Shown here: one piece after another, positions 8,224-15,766 of the stretch
Layout of the letters: each line of letters begins with the position of its first letter
Numbering within the stretch: position 1 is the stretch's first letter
From: Chlamydiota bacterium
Lineage (GTDB): Bacteria; Chlamydiota; Chlamydiia; Chlamydiales; JABDDJ01
Reading direction: 5' to 3'
Assembly (NCBI GenBank): GCA_013287645.1
Contig: JABDDJ010000014.1
Coordinates: forward strand, 1 to 40,154
DNA length: 40,154 bases
Made by a program: the position numbers and the translations under genes
Notes under the pieces: generated by a model
Database searches by the model: none
The model's input: only the letters and a program-made list of their open reading frames with translations
What the model was told of the DNA's origin: nothing

Positions 8224-10122
8224 ATGCATATTTCTGCTATTTTGCTTAGTCTTATCCTAACAACTTCCATTTTTGCACGAAGTGAAGATGTCCATTCCTC
8301 TACAGTGTATGATATAGTTCTAAAGAATGGCCGTGTCGTTTCCACTACTGCAGATCCCAAAGGTCCTGTGCTCGATCAGGTCCTCAACGTGGGAATCCTA
8401 AAAGATAAAATTGCTGCAGTCACAGATGCCCCTTTACAAGGAAAGGATGTCATTGATTGCACCGGTCTTGTTGTTTCACCAGGTTTTGTCGACATTCACT
8501 ATCATGGCGAGGCACGGAATGCAGCTCAAGTTTATCGCGTACGTGATGGAATCACGACGAGTGCCGACACTGAATGGGGAGACTTAAACTTAGATGGCCA
8601 TCTTCAAGAAATGGAAAAAAAAGGGCTTATTGCAAATCATTTTGCTTCCGCCTCTGTGATGGCTGGACATAACTATGCAATCTCATCAAGGAAAACTTAT
8701 CAAATCGTCAACGAAAAAGGTGAGGTTGCTGACTATATCAAAAAGACCCCCGGACGGTACATGATTTTTTCCTTCATTCCTGCAAGATTTTGGAATCAAT
8801 CTCTTGGAAGCACAAAAGAAAATCAAACTTTAGACAGCTCCTTTTTTTTGCCTACAATCACGGATGGAATAGCAAAGTATCAGCAGTGCTATAATTCAAA
8901 CGATGCCTTACAAATATTCACGCTAGGTTTTGGTGCACCAATGGCTATTGCCCCAGCTACCAAACTCAATGAACAGGAAAAAAATGAAGCTTTGCGCGCC
9001 ATTGAGTGGGGATTGCAGAATGGAGGGACAAGCATCGGCGTGATGGCAGGATATCTTCCCTTCGCATTTGAAGATGATCCCAGTTCTCTTAATCCCACAC
9101 TTACCGATTTTGCAAAAGGTTTTCACAACCTCGCAAAGGCATATAACTGTCCGGTTGTCGAACATGGTATTGCACTCCCTTTTACATTAGGTTTGGAAGC
9201 CACACTGGATTATGTAAAAAAAATCAAAGGACGCTACCACTTCTGCCATCTTGTTAGCACTGCCACACTCACTCCAGCAGGAGATTTATCCAAGCAAGCG
9301 GTGGACATGATAGAAAAAGCCATCGCAGAAGGTCATCAAATCTCCTACGAAATGTATCCTTGGGATGCAGGTAGCACCCTTGCCTCTGCACCTTTTTTAG
9401 CCGATGTAAATAATTGGCCAAAATACGGAATTAAACCCGAGAACATAATAGAAATTTTTTCAAAAAAGACTCTTGTGCAATTAGCAAAAGAAAACAACCA
9501 GACAATCGAACAAGAATGGAATGCATGGAAAACTCCACCAGCTAAAACTGTATTTGTACGTGAAGTGAATAAGCAAGAGAGCCTGGATTATGCTCTGACT
9601 AGTCCCCACTGCTGTGTGATTTCTGATGGTATCACCTCCTTTTCAGGAGGAGGCCATCCAAGGCGCAATGGATCATTTGCACGCTTCTTGCGCCAATATA
9701 CCCGAGAAAGAAATCTGCTATCCATTCCCACTGCTGTCCGTAAAATGACCTCTATGCCATTAAGTGTCGTTGCGACAGCAAGCGAAGAATTACAACGCAA
9801 AGGACAAATCGTAGTGGGATTTGATGCAGATATCACTATATTTGATCCAAATACTGTCGCAGAACGAGCAACATACGAAAATCCACAACAATTTTCAGTT
9901 GGAATTCCCCATGTACTTGTTAACGGACAGTTCGTTGTCCGCAACAATGAGAATGTTCAAGATGTTTCTCCCGGTCGAGTGATTTATGGAAAGCTAAAAG
10001 CCGAAGGAAGGCCCTCCGTCGTGATGCCGACAGCCAAAGAACTCATCTGTGGCAATACATGCTGCAAAGAGCACACCAAAGACAAAGAAACGGCAAGAGA
10101 ACTTTGCAACTGCTGCTTCTAA
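8224..10122 (+). CDS. exported amidohydrolase, N-acyl-D-amino-acid deacylase family
   Basis: A 632-residue metal-dependent amidohydrolase. A signal peptide covers about residues 1-19 (MHISAILLSLILTTSIFA), so it should act in the periplasm. The first metal motif is VDIHYHGE (about 90-97). Near the C-terminus SDG followed by GGHPRRNGSFARFLRQY (about 467-490) and the DADITIFDPNTV segment match the D-aminoacylase family, which removes acyl groups from N-acyl-D-amino acids. In an organism with little peptidoglycan it could recycle D-amino-acid derivatives or act on host compounds; that is inference. The last 30 residues form an unusual Cys-rich tail (CGNTCCKEH, CNCCF). There is no good Shine-Dalgarno sequence before ATG 8224. 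Substrate specificity cannot be read from sequence. Confidence 0.85.
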   Translation: MHISAILLSLILTTSIFARSEDVHSSTVYDIVLKNGRVVSTTADPKGPVLDQVLNVGILKDKIAAVTDAPLQGKDVIDCTGLVVSPGFVDIHYHGEARNAAQVYRVRDGITTSADTEWGDLNLDGHLQEMEKKGLIANHFASASVMAGHNYAISSRKTYQIVNEKGEVADYIKKTPGRYMIFSFIPARFWNQSLGSTKENQTLDSSFFLPTITDGIAKYQQCYNSNDALQIFTLGFGAPMAIAPATKLNEQEKNEALRAIEWGLQNGGTSIGVMAGYLPFAFEDDPSSLNPTLTDFAKGFHNLAKAYNCPVVEHGIALPFTLGLEATLDYVKKIKGRYHFCHLVSTATLTPAGDLSKQAVDMIEKAIAEGHQISYEMYPWDAGSTLASAPFLADVNNWPKYGIKPENIIEIFSKKTLVQLAKENNQTIEQEWNAWKTPPAKTVFVREVNKQESLDYALTSPHCCVISDGITSFSGGGHPRRNGSFARFLRQYTRERNLLSIPTAVRKMTSMPLSVVATASEELQRKGQIVVGFDADITIFDPNTVAERATYENPQQFSVGIPHVLVNGQFVVRNNENVQDVSPGRVIYGKLKAEGRPSVVMPTAKELICGNTCCKEHTKDKETARELCNCCF

Positions 10123-10154
10123 TCAGTGGAAAAGTCATTAAAGGTCATAAAGAT

Positions 10155-10183
10155 ATTGAACCGAATGAAAAATTTAACTATAG
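10155..10183 (+). promoter_or_regulatory. sigma-70-type promoter for the 194-residue secreted protein
   Basis: TTGAAC (10155-10160) and TATAGA (10178-10183) are separated by exactly 17 bases and lie about 40 bases before the start codon at 10223. This is a good match to a housekeeping promoter. Confidence 0.6.
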
Positions 10184-10222
10184 AGATTTAGTATTAGAGA
10201 CATTTAATTTTAGGAGAGAGTG

Positions 10223-10807
10223 ATGTTGATTTTACAAAATGCATATAGAATTTTTTTTCTGCTTTTGCTCGTATGTGCATCATCGTATGCATATAACGAT
10301 AATGGTCCAGAATCCTTAGGTTTCATAAATACAAGCACTGAAGTAGTTAGTAAATCGATGAAAGCATGCAAAAAGATTAAAAAGTTGTCGTATTATTTAT
10401 TTATATCAGATTTTATAAATAGTTTTATTGAAATACCAACATCTAATGTTTCAGGTGACAGTACAACACTATCCTCTACATATTTAGCAGGAAGAGCACC
10501 CCTATACAACGTACAAAATATAAAAGTAGGAACATGCTCTGCGTCGTTTTTATGCATGCAAAATGCAGATGGCATATTTACAGATATCTCAAATTACTTA
10601 TCGGTTGAAAATGGACTCATCGTATCATGGTTTACACCCACCACGCTAATCAATTTAGAATTAGACAGCATCGTTCATTCAATGGTTACTGAGTGCATTG
10701 TTGTAGCGTCCACTAAGATAGGCTTTAATCCTCTTTACGGAAAAAAGTTCAATATGATTGTTTCATCTGATGATCAAAAAATATATTTTAATTTGACTAA
10801 AATATAA
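10223..10807 (+). CDS. small secreted hypothetical protein
   Basis: A 194-residue protein with a clear signal peptide (LLLLVCASSYA, cleavage near residue 25). The mature part has no recognised domain. It includes four Cys (in KACKK, GTCS, FLCM and TECI), which could form disulfides in the periplasm. I chose the ATG at 10223 instead of the GTG at 10220 because it lies 6 bases after AGGAG. It has its own promoter (10155-10183) and converges with the minus-strand gene at 10820, with only 12 bases between the stops. Confidence 0.7.
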   Translation: MLILQNAYRIFFLLLLVCASSYAYNDNGPESLGFINTSTEVVSKSMKACKKIKKLSYYLFISDFINSFIEIPTSNVSGDSTTLSSTYLAGRAPLYNVQNIKVGTCSASFLCMQNADGIFTDISNYLSVENGLIVSWFTPTTLINLELDSIVHSMVTECIVVASTKIGFNPLYGKKFNMIVSSDDQKIYFNLTKI

Positions 10808-10819
10808 AGGGCTTGGAAT

Positions 10820-11563
10820 CTACTGAAAATTGAAGTTGCTATCCAGCTGAGGCGAGTACGGAAGGTCAATAAAGCTGAATCTTTTTTTAAAATGTTCTTC
10901 ACTTTCTGTTGAATTATAATTTTCCATAAAACCTGGACCACCTGAACTAGTGCCACTTTGATAAAAAGCAGTATAAGTACCATTCAATCTCTTAACAAAG
11001 ACTTCAATGATTACTTCAGGTAGACCCATTTTTAAAGGAAAATAGTGCTTATTTATCTCTTGGCTAAATGCAGGCCATTGTTGTTTAATTTGATCTTTAA
11101 ACCATTTAGGATAATGATTAGTTCCATCAGAAGTAATGATGCATGAAAGAGTAACCATTCGTTTTGCATGGCCTCCCCAAATAGCATCGCCAACTGACAA
11201 GAATACTTTTATAGATTCCCATTGATCCTTTGATTCAGACCTTAATTCCATATCAACTTCATGACCTTCTAAACCTAATAATTTCTTAAATACCCAATGA
11301 CATTTTAGGTGAATGAAAAATCCGTTTAACAAAACAACTGTATAATTTAAGGACGCAACCCCACTTAAAATAGGATAAATAAACGGTATGGAAATCAAGG
11401 TAAGAATTCTCGTTGCGACTTCTGTCCATTTTCCTTCCTTTGGAAGAGCAGAAAAAAGACTCATTACACGCCCATGATAATTTTTTAACGCTTCAATCAC
11501 CTTGCTATTTTCGACGATATTTAGCGTAGCATGGCCTGGCAGGATCTGAACAGGATAACTCAT
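10820..11563 (-). CDS. hypothetical membrane-associated protein
   Basis: A 247-residue protein I do not recognise. A long hydrophobic segment at about residues 48-85 (ILTLISIPFIYPILSGVASL, then YTVVLLNGFFIHL) could form a bilobed membrane hairpin like those of chlamydial inclusion-membrane proteins; this is only a resemblance. The C-terminal half is soluble with a Gly/Ser-rich loop (QSGTSSGGPGF). I chose the ATG at 11563 over an upstream TTG at 11572 because TTG starts are rarer; neither has a strong Shine-Dalgarno sequence. It is divergent from the accessory cassette that begins at 11660. Confidence 0.65.
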   Translation of the reverse strand: MSYPVQILPGHATLNIVENSKVIEALKNYHGRVMSLFSALPKEGKWTEVATRILTLISIPFIYPILSGVASLNYTVVLLNGFFIHLKCHWVFKKLLGLEGHEVDMELRSESKDQWESIKVFLSVGDAIWGGHAKRMVTLSCIITSDGTNHYPKWFKDQIKQQWPAFSQEINKHYFPLKMGLPEVIIEVFVKRLNGTYTAFYQSGTSSGGPGFMENYNSTESEEHFKKRFSFIDLPYSPQLDSNFNFQ

Positions 11564-11659
11564 ATGCACCAATAATATATATTTTGTAAGAAGTTTAGCA
11601 GTCGATTGTTAAGATTATTTAAAGATCAAACAAGCTCGATGTTTAGAGTTTTCTGCTAG

Positions 11660-11732
11660 TGATTTGACAAACATTACTCTTCTACGCTAAAACTTTGTCT
11701 CTTATATCCTCACAGGAAGCCATATGATGAAA
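11660..11732 (+). repeat. 73-bp direct repeat, copy 1 (promoter and aborted start)
   Basis: It matches 13921-13993 at 71 of 73 positions. It carries TTGACA (11664-11669), a weak -10 (TAAAAC after 18 bases), a purine-rich ribosome site and ATGATGAAA. After the repeat the frame stops within five codons (CTG CTT AAT AGA TTT TAA). It is therefore a detached copy of the oxygenase gene's promoter and start, now upstream of the nucleotidyltransferase operon, which it may transcribe. Confidence 0.92.
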
Positions 11733-11879
11733 CTGCTTAATAGATTTTAAAACAGAGGGATTTCTATCTAGCTTTCATTCACGGTCATCGAAATCGGAAG
11801 CATGTGTATCAACAAAATTATCTTTTTTCATTTTTCTTGCAAAAAAATCACTCGTTTCGATAATATAAAGTTAACGAAA

Positions 11880-11898
11880 CAAGAGTTTAAAACTCTTG
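11880..11898. promoter_or_regulatory. 19-bp perfect palindrome, candidate operator
   Basis: CAAGAGTTTAAAACTCTTG has 9-bp arms about a single central base and lies 24 bases before the nucleotidyltransferase start. Its place and symmetry fit a site for a dimeric repressor, such as the winged-helix protein encoded by the second gene of the operon. A weaker GTTTCG/CGAAAC pair lies just upstream (about 11853-11880). No binding is shown; a transcript hairpin is the alternative. Confidence 0.5.
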
Positions 11899-11922
11899 AT
11901 TTAATAAAATGGATTATCATCA

Positions 11923-12486
11923 ATGACTGACTTAAATGTTGCAGATCTAGAAACTGCCTTAACTACTTTGGGGAAATTAATCCAAGATAAGGGCTTTTAT
12001 TACGAAATTGTCGCAATAGGAGGTGGTGGATTATTGTTAATAGGATTAATGATTCGAACAACCAAAGATTTAGATCTAGTCGCATTAATTGATAAAGGTG
12101 AATTTATTTCTGCAAAACCGTTACCAAACCCTCTTGTTCAGGCAATAGAAGAAGTAGCGGTCGCATTTAATATGAGTAAAGATTGGATAAACATCGGCCC
12201 TTCAGATCTATTGACATTGGGTTTACCGAATGGCTTTAAAAATCGCTTAACCACCATTCATTATGGAGGATTGACAATTCATCTTGCTGGGCGCTTCGAC
12301 CAAATTTGTTTCAAACTTTACGCAACAGTTGACCAAGGACCTACGAGCAAACACTATGTAGACTTAAAATATTTAAAACCTAGTCTAATAGAACTAGCAG
12401 AAGCAAAACAATGGTGCATCACACATGATACATCAGAGGGATTCTTTCAAGAGCTAGAAGCTGTCATAAATGAACTGAGTAGATAA
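11923..12486 (+). CDS. nucleotidyltransferase-fold protein (DUF6036-like), possible toxin
   Basis: A 187-residue protein with the nucleotidyltransferase signature: Gly-rich IGGGG (residues 32-36) followed by RTTKDLDLV (45-53), where D49 and D51 would bind metal. This pattern is shared by DUF6036/AbiEii-like enzymes, some of which are toxins that modify tRNA. It is one base upstream of a winged-helix gene and follows a palindrome, the arrangement of an autoregulated toxin-antitoxin pair. The whole unit lies between two copies of a 73-bp repeat. I infer a toxin or RNA-modifying role; neither substrate nor toxicity is known. The Shine-Dalgarno sequence is weak. Confidence 0.75.
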   Translation: MTDLNVADLETALTTLGKLIQDKGFYYEIVAIGGGGLLLIGLMIRTTKDLDLVALIDKGEFISAKPLPNPLVQAIEEVAVAFNMSKDWINIGPSDLLTLGLPNGFKNRLTTIHYGGLTIHLAGRFDQICFKLYATVDQGPTSKHYVDLKYLKPSLIELAEAKQWCITHDTSEGFFQELEAVINELSR

Positions 12487-12487
12487 A

Positions 12488-13909
12488 ATGAAAACAATTA
12501 TTCAACAGTTAAATGATGGATTAGCAGAAATCGCTTGGAGTCTTTGGACTGAAATTGGAGTAGCGGGCACTTTTCGCAGGCATAAACACTGTTTGGTCTC
12601 TCTTGAAGAACTCATTATTTTAACTGCTGTTATTGCAGATAATGATCCCCGCCTTCGAGATGAAGCATTGGATTGGTGTTCACGTTATCATCATTTTGTT
12701 TCAGTAAGTCGTCTTAAAACTTTGGTAAAAAAGATTGGTGAGCCAATTCTTGAGTCCTTTTCTATTTTTGCTTCGACATTAAATACAGTTGCCCAATCAA
12801 ATTGGCCAATCTTTTCAGAGGTTGTTCCATTAAAATTTATTCCTAGCAAGAAATCGGTATTACCTCCTTTAAATGCCCCAGCACTCCTACAGCTACGCTT
12901 AAGATCTTTTTTTGGGGTTGGTGCTCGAGCAGATCTTTTCACGTATTTTTTAACCGAAATTAAAAGTGATTTCACTGCATCTGATGCAGTAGATATTGGA
13001 TACGGTAAACGAGGCCTTGCAGAGCTTCTGGATAATCTAGTTCTATCGGGCTTTCTTACTTCTACGATAATCAGGAATCAAAGAAAATATGAATTAGCAA
13101 AGGCTGAGCAGTTAAAACGAGTGGTTGGAGAACCTCCTGAATTTGCTCCTCCTTGGCATCGTATTTTAGAAATTCTCATTTCTTTACGTAATGATCTCTA
13201 TCGATCTGAAAAAAACAGTGATACTACCAAGGTTGTTATTATACGTAATAATTTAGAACGAATGAAAAATCTCTTAGGTTTAGTTCATCTTTCTCCACCC
13301 CCTCTAGAATCCGATCTATATCAATACTGGGAACTCTTTTCAAAATGGTTATTAGACTATGTGAAAGCAATATCTCAAGGAAATTTTGGAGGACAATTTA
13401 AAGTGAATAGTGATTTTGAAAAAATAATTTCTTCCCTTATTCAACATGTTTACAAAGTAGATGATTGTTTAGATGGGTTAGAGTTCATTCTCAGTTACTC
13501 TAAAGAAGATCTAATAAAACATTCAGAGATCTATAAAGAAAGCTATCAACTTAGTTTAAGCTTTATCAATGACTTGAAGGAGGATTTACAAAAATTATTA
13601 GGTTTTCCATATCATCAATTGATGGATGATAAAATTTCAGATATTACGTATGATTATTCTAAAAATCACTTGCAGACTCTTTTGAATTTTGCTGAAAAAT
13701 ATACTTCTCTGATTCAAGTAAACGATCCTCGTCTGGCTTTGAAGCAATATGATACTCTTCAGAACGAGGTAAGCAAACTTCATAATTTCATGAATGAGTT
13801 AAGAGATCGACTTGCAAAAATCTATTTTTCTAGAACAAACATACATCTCCTAACAGTACCTTCAGAACTATTTAAACGACATGCTGTCATAAAACTATAT
13901 TCTTCTTAG
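12488..13909 (+). CDS. winged-helix protein paired with the nucleotidyltransferase
   Basis: A 473-residue protein. Residues about 135-210 (LRLRSFFGVGARADLFTYFL, then YGKRGLAELLDNLVLSGFL and KYELA) look like a winged-helix domain. The N-terminal part (about 40-100) is helical, and the C-terminal 250 residues are long charged helices. Starting one base after the nucleotidyltransferase stop, it is clearly co-expressed. I recall similar pairs of winged-helix and nucleotidyltransferase genes in other bacteria, without a settled function. By analogy with AbiEi/AbiEii it could be antitoxin and repressor, but gene order is reversed relative to AbiE and the protein is much larger. The C-terminal region I do not recognise. 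Confidence 0.65.
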   Translation: MKTIIQQLNDGLAEIAWSLWTEIGVAGTFRRHKHCLVSLEELIILTAVIADNDPRLRDEALDWCSRYHHFVSVSRLKTLVKKIGEPILESFSIFASTLNTVAQSNWPIFSEVVPLKFIPSKKSVLPPLNAPALLQLRLRSFFGVGARADLFTYFLTEIKSDFTASDAVDIGYGKRGLAELLDNLVLSGFLTSTIIRNQRKYELAKAEQLKRVVGEPPEFAPPWHRILEILISLRNDLYRSEKNSDTTKVVIIRNNLERMKNLLGLVHLSPPPLESDLYQYWELFSKWLLDYVKAISQGNFGGQFKVNSDFEKIISSLIQHVYKVDDCLDGLEFILSYSKEDLIKHSEIYKESYQLSLSFINDLKEDLQKLLGFPYHQLMDDKISDITYDYSKNHLQTLLNFAEKYTSLIQVNDPRLALKQYDTLQNEVSKLHNFMNELRDRLAKIYFSRTNIHLLTVPSELFKRHAVIKLYSS

Positions 13910-13920
13910 TTCAGAACTAT

Positions 13921-13993
13921 TGATTTGACAAACATTACTTTTCTACGCTAAAACTATGTCTCTTATATCCTCACAGGAAGCCATATGATGAAA
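13921..13993 (+). repeat. 73-bp direct repeat, copy 2 (promoter and start of the oxygenase gene)
   Basis: This is the functional copy: TTGACA at 13925-13930, a weak -10 near 13949-13954, a GGAAG ribosome site, then ATGATGAAA, which begins the exported oxygenase. It differs from copy 1 at two positions. A 12-bp direct repeat (TTCAGAACTATT at 13861 and 13911) lies just before it, at the end of the winged-helix gene. Confidence 0.92.
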
Positions 13994-14893
13994 AAGTGTC
14001 TCCTTTTTATTTCATTATTCTATCTTACGATACTATCAGCAACGCAACCAACTCAAGAACTTTCGACAACAGTCGAAATTGTTGATAAAAACAATTCTAT
14101 CATACCTGTCCTTTCATCAAGATCCCTATCTGATTGTAAATTAGTTTCAGAAGCTACAAAAGGAGGAATTTTTTATTTTGAAATACCCAATGAGTGTGAA
14201 AAATACATCGATGAAGCGCTTGAATTTTGCTATCACTTCCCTAATAACGATGAGATCAAAAATTATTCCGATGGAAAATTTGGCGGATATCATCAACGCA
14301 ATCATGATCAGATCGAATCTTTCTATGTAGAGAAGAAAGATTGGAATCTTGTACTTTCTTTAAGCTTACAACAACTTGCATCCGAGATGGAGATACTTAC
14401 AAAAGAGATACTTATATCTGTTTTGATAAATTCAGCCATTCCAAAAGAGATGTGGAGCCAAGGAACTGGAAACCTCACAGATGGTAAAGGGCAAACTCAC
14501 TTTTCTTTTAATCATTATCGGCCTGAGAAAAATACTGTAGGTATTAAGCCCCACCGTGATTTTGGACTCGTCAGCATCCTTTTTGTTGAAAAAGATGGGC
14601 TGGAAGCCTATCACCAAAAAGAATGGAAAAAGGTGCCACCTTTAGACGGATACTTTGTTGTTATTTTGGGAAAGGCCTTTGAAATATTGGTTAACGATGT
14701 CGAAAAAGTTTCTGGTGCTTGGCATCAAGTCAGACAATTGTTAGAAGAAAGAGCTTCTTTTGGTATCACATGTGATAGTGATGAGAATCTACCCGTCTTA
14801 CGATACCACGAAGATCAGGGTCAATTTGAACAAGTGCATCCCTGTTATAATGACTACATTAACGATTGTTTTAAAGAAACCTACGCACCTTAA
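13985..14893 (+). CDS. exported 2OG-Fe(II) oxygenase-like protein
   Basis: A 302-residue protein of the isopenicillin-N-synthase-like 2-oxoglutarate/Fe(II) dioxygenase fold. The iron triad is H191-x-D193 (KPHRDFG) and H248 (WHQVRQ), and R257-x-S259 (ERASF) fits the 2-oxoglutarate anchor. All key residues are present, so it should be active. The N-terminus (MMKKCLLFISLFYLTILSA) looks like a signal peptide, which is odd because this enzyme class normally works in the cytosol, where 2-oxoglutarate and Fe(II) are available. An export route or a host-cell target is possible. Its promoter and start are duplicated upstream at 11660. The substrate is unknown. Confidence 0.8.
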   Translation: MMKKCLLFISLFYLTILSATQPTQELSTTVEIVDKNNSIIPVLSSRSLSDCKLVSEATKGGIFYFEIPNECEKYIDEALEFCYHFPNNDEIKNYSDGKFGGYHQRNHDQIESFYVEKKDWNLVLSLSLQQLASEMEILTKEILISVLINSAIPKEMWSQGTGNLTDGKGQTHFSFNHYRPEKNTVGIKPHRDFGLVSILFVEKDGLEAYHQKEWKKVPPLDGYFVVILGKAFEILVNDVEKVSGAWHQVRQLLEERASFGITCDSDENLPVLRYHEDQGQFEQVHPCYNDYINDCFKETYAP

Positions 14894-14938
14894 ATCAATA
14901 CAGGTATTCTTCACTATAAAGGTCTATTTCTTCCTTAT

Positions 14939-15059
14939 TTGCTGATTCATTGTGATCCAAAATATATAGGTTCATATTTTCTTTCAATAAAAGTCAAGTG
15001 CGTAAAAATTGCAAAAATACTATATTTTTAAGATGATGTTGACAAGAGAAAGGTTCAAT
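14939..15059. repeat. 121-bp direct repeat, copy 1
   Basis: It matches 16886-17006 at 115 of 121 positions with no gaps. On the minus strand it keeps the first codons of the 376-residue gene (ATG AAT CAG CAA), after which the frame stops within five codons. On the plus strand it ends on the AT of the MNT start codon. It is therefore a second copy of the divergent promoter region upstream of the 376-residue gene. Confidence 0.93.
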
Positions 15060-15375
15060 GCAACCACAAATAAGAATTCCCAAAGTCTGGTTAAGAAAAT
15101 TTTGCGAAGAACATCACATTACAAGAATGTCATTATTTGGGTCCGTGATATCGACTCATTTTACTCCTAAAAGTGATGTTGATATACTTGTTGAATTTGA
15201 TCCAAAGCACACTCCCGGCTTCTTCAGCTTTATAGAGATGAAAAATATGCTTTCTGAACATTTTGGGAGAGAAGTCGATCTTAGAACTCCGGACGATATC
15301 AGCAAATTGTTCAGAAACGAAGTCATTCAACAATCCTATTTGATCTATGGAAAAGAAAGATTTAAACCGATTTAA
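15058..15375 (+). CDS. MNT-type antitoxin (minimal nucleotidyltransferase)
   Basis: A 105-residue minimal nucleotidyltransferase of the MntA type. The motif FGSVISTHFTPKSDVDILVEF (residues 27-47) holds GS at 28-29 and the metal pair D40-x-D42. In the known MntA/HepT systems this protein adenylylates and silences a HEPN ribonuclease. Here it overlaps a HEPN frame by 29 bases, the usual gene order. AAGG lies five bases before the ATG. The start codon sits at the very end of a 121-bp repeat, so this gene now uses a copied promoter region. The active site is intact even though the partner is frameshifted. Confidence 0.88.
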   Translation: MQPQIRIPKVWLRKFCEEHHITRMSLFGSVISTHFTPKSDVDILVEFDPKHTPGFFSFIEMKNMLSEHFGREVDLRTPDDISKLFRNEVIQQSYLIYGKERFKPI

Positions 15376-15690
15376 CCACATGTTGGATGCTGCTAAAGCG
15401 ATTTTAGAGCATATTAAAAACAAAAAACAATCTGATTTAGATAAAAATAGATTGCTTTGGGTGGGGTCATTCGCGAATTATTGTTGATAGGCGAAGCAGC
15501 GAATGCTATCTCACCTCAGGCAAAAGCTCAAATTCCTTCTATCCCTTGGAAGGAAGTCATTGGTATGAGGAATCAATTGATTCATGAGTATTTCGAAATC
15601 AGCCATAAGATTATCTGGGTAACTGTAACTGTGGATATTCCAAAACTGGTTTCTGTATTAGTAGAAGTCCTTCATCTTAATAATCAATGA
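15347..15690 (+). pseudogene. HEPN (HepT-like) toxin, frameshifted
   Basis: Two frames together make one HepT/DUF86 protein. The first (ATG 15347 to TGA 15487) gives MEKKDLNRFNHMLDAAK...NRLLWVG; the second continues as VIRELLLIGEAANAIS...IPW...GMRNQLIHEYFEI to 15690. Adding one G to the GGGG run at 15463-15466 restores a single frame of about 114 residues. The HEPN ribonuclease motif R-x4-H (RNQLIH) survives in the second part. The gene is either broken by a one-base deletion, read by programmed -1 slippage, or affected by a sequencing error in the G run. Loss of the toxin with the antitoxin kept is the expected safe order of decay. Confidence 0.82.
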
Positions 15691-15728
15691 CAAAATTTAA
15701 GGGCCTTCGTATCTGCGGATCAGTGCCG

Positions 15729-15752
15729 GGCCTGACATCCTGACATTCGTCA
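15729..15752. repeat. 24-bp dispersed repeat, copy A
   Basis: GGCCTGACATCCTGACATTC and four more bases match 22770-22793 at 20 of 24 positions. Both copies lie just after genes in accessory DNA. A partial form (GGCCTGACACC) is at about 18692. It may be the end of a degraded mobile element. Confidence 0.45.
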
Positions 15753-15766
15753 CTTCGTGAATATGA

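Larger units (their letters stand above)
11564..11922. other. intergenic region with duplicated promoter and gene remnants
   Basis: This stretch holds the first copy of a 73-bp direct repeat (11660-11732), which ends in an 8-codon aborted frame, and a 19-bp palindrome just before the nucleotidyltransferase gene. On the minus strand an open stretch at about 11776-11868 encodes ...SDFFARKMKKDNFVDTHASD... and ends in TGA, with a stop but no start at its upstream end. It looks like a 30-residue fragment of a lost gene, though I cannot name the family. Confidence 0.5.
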
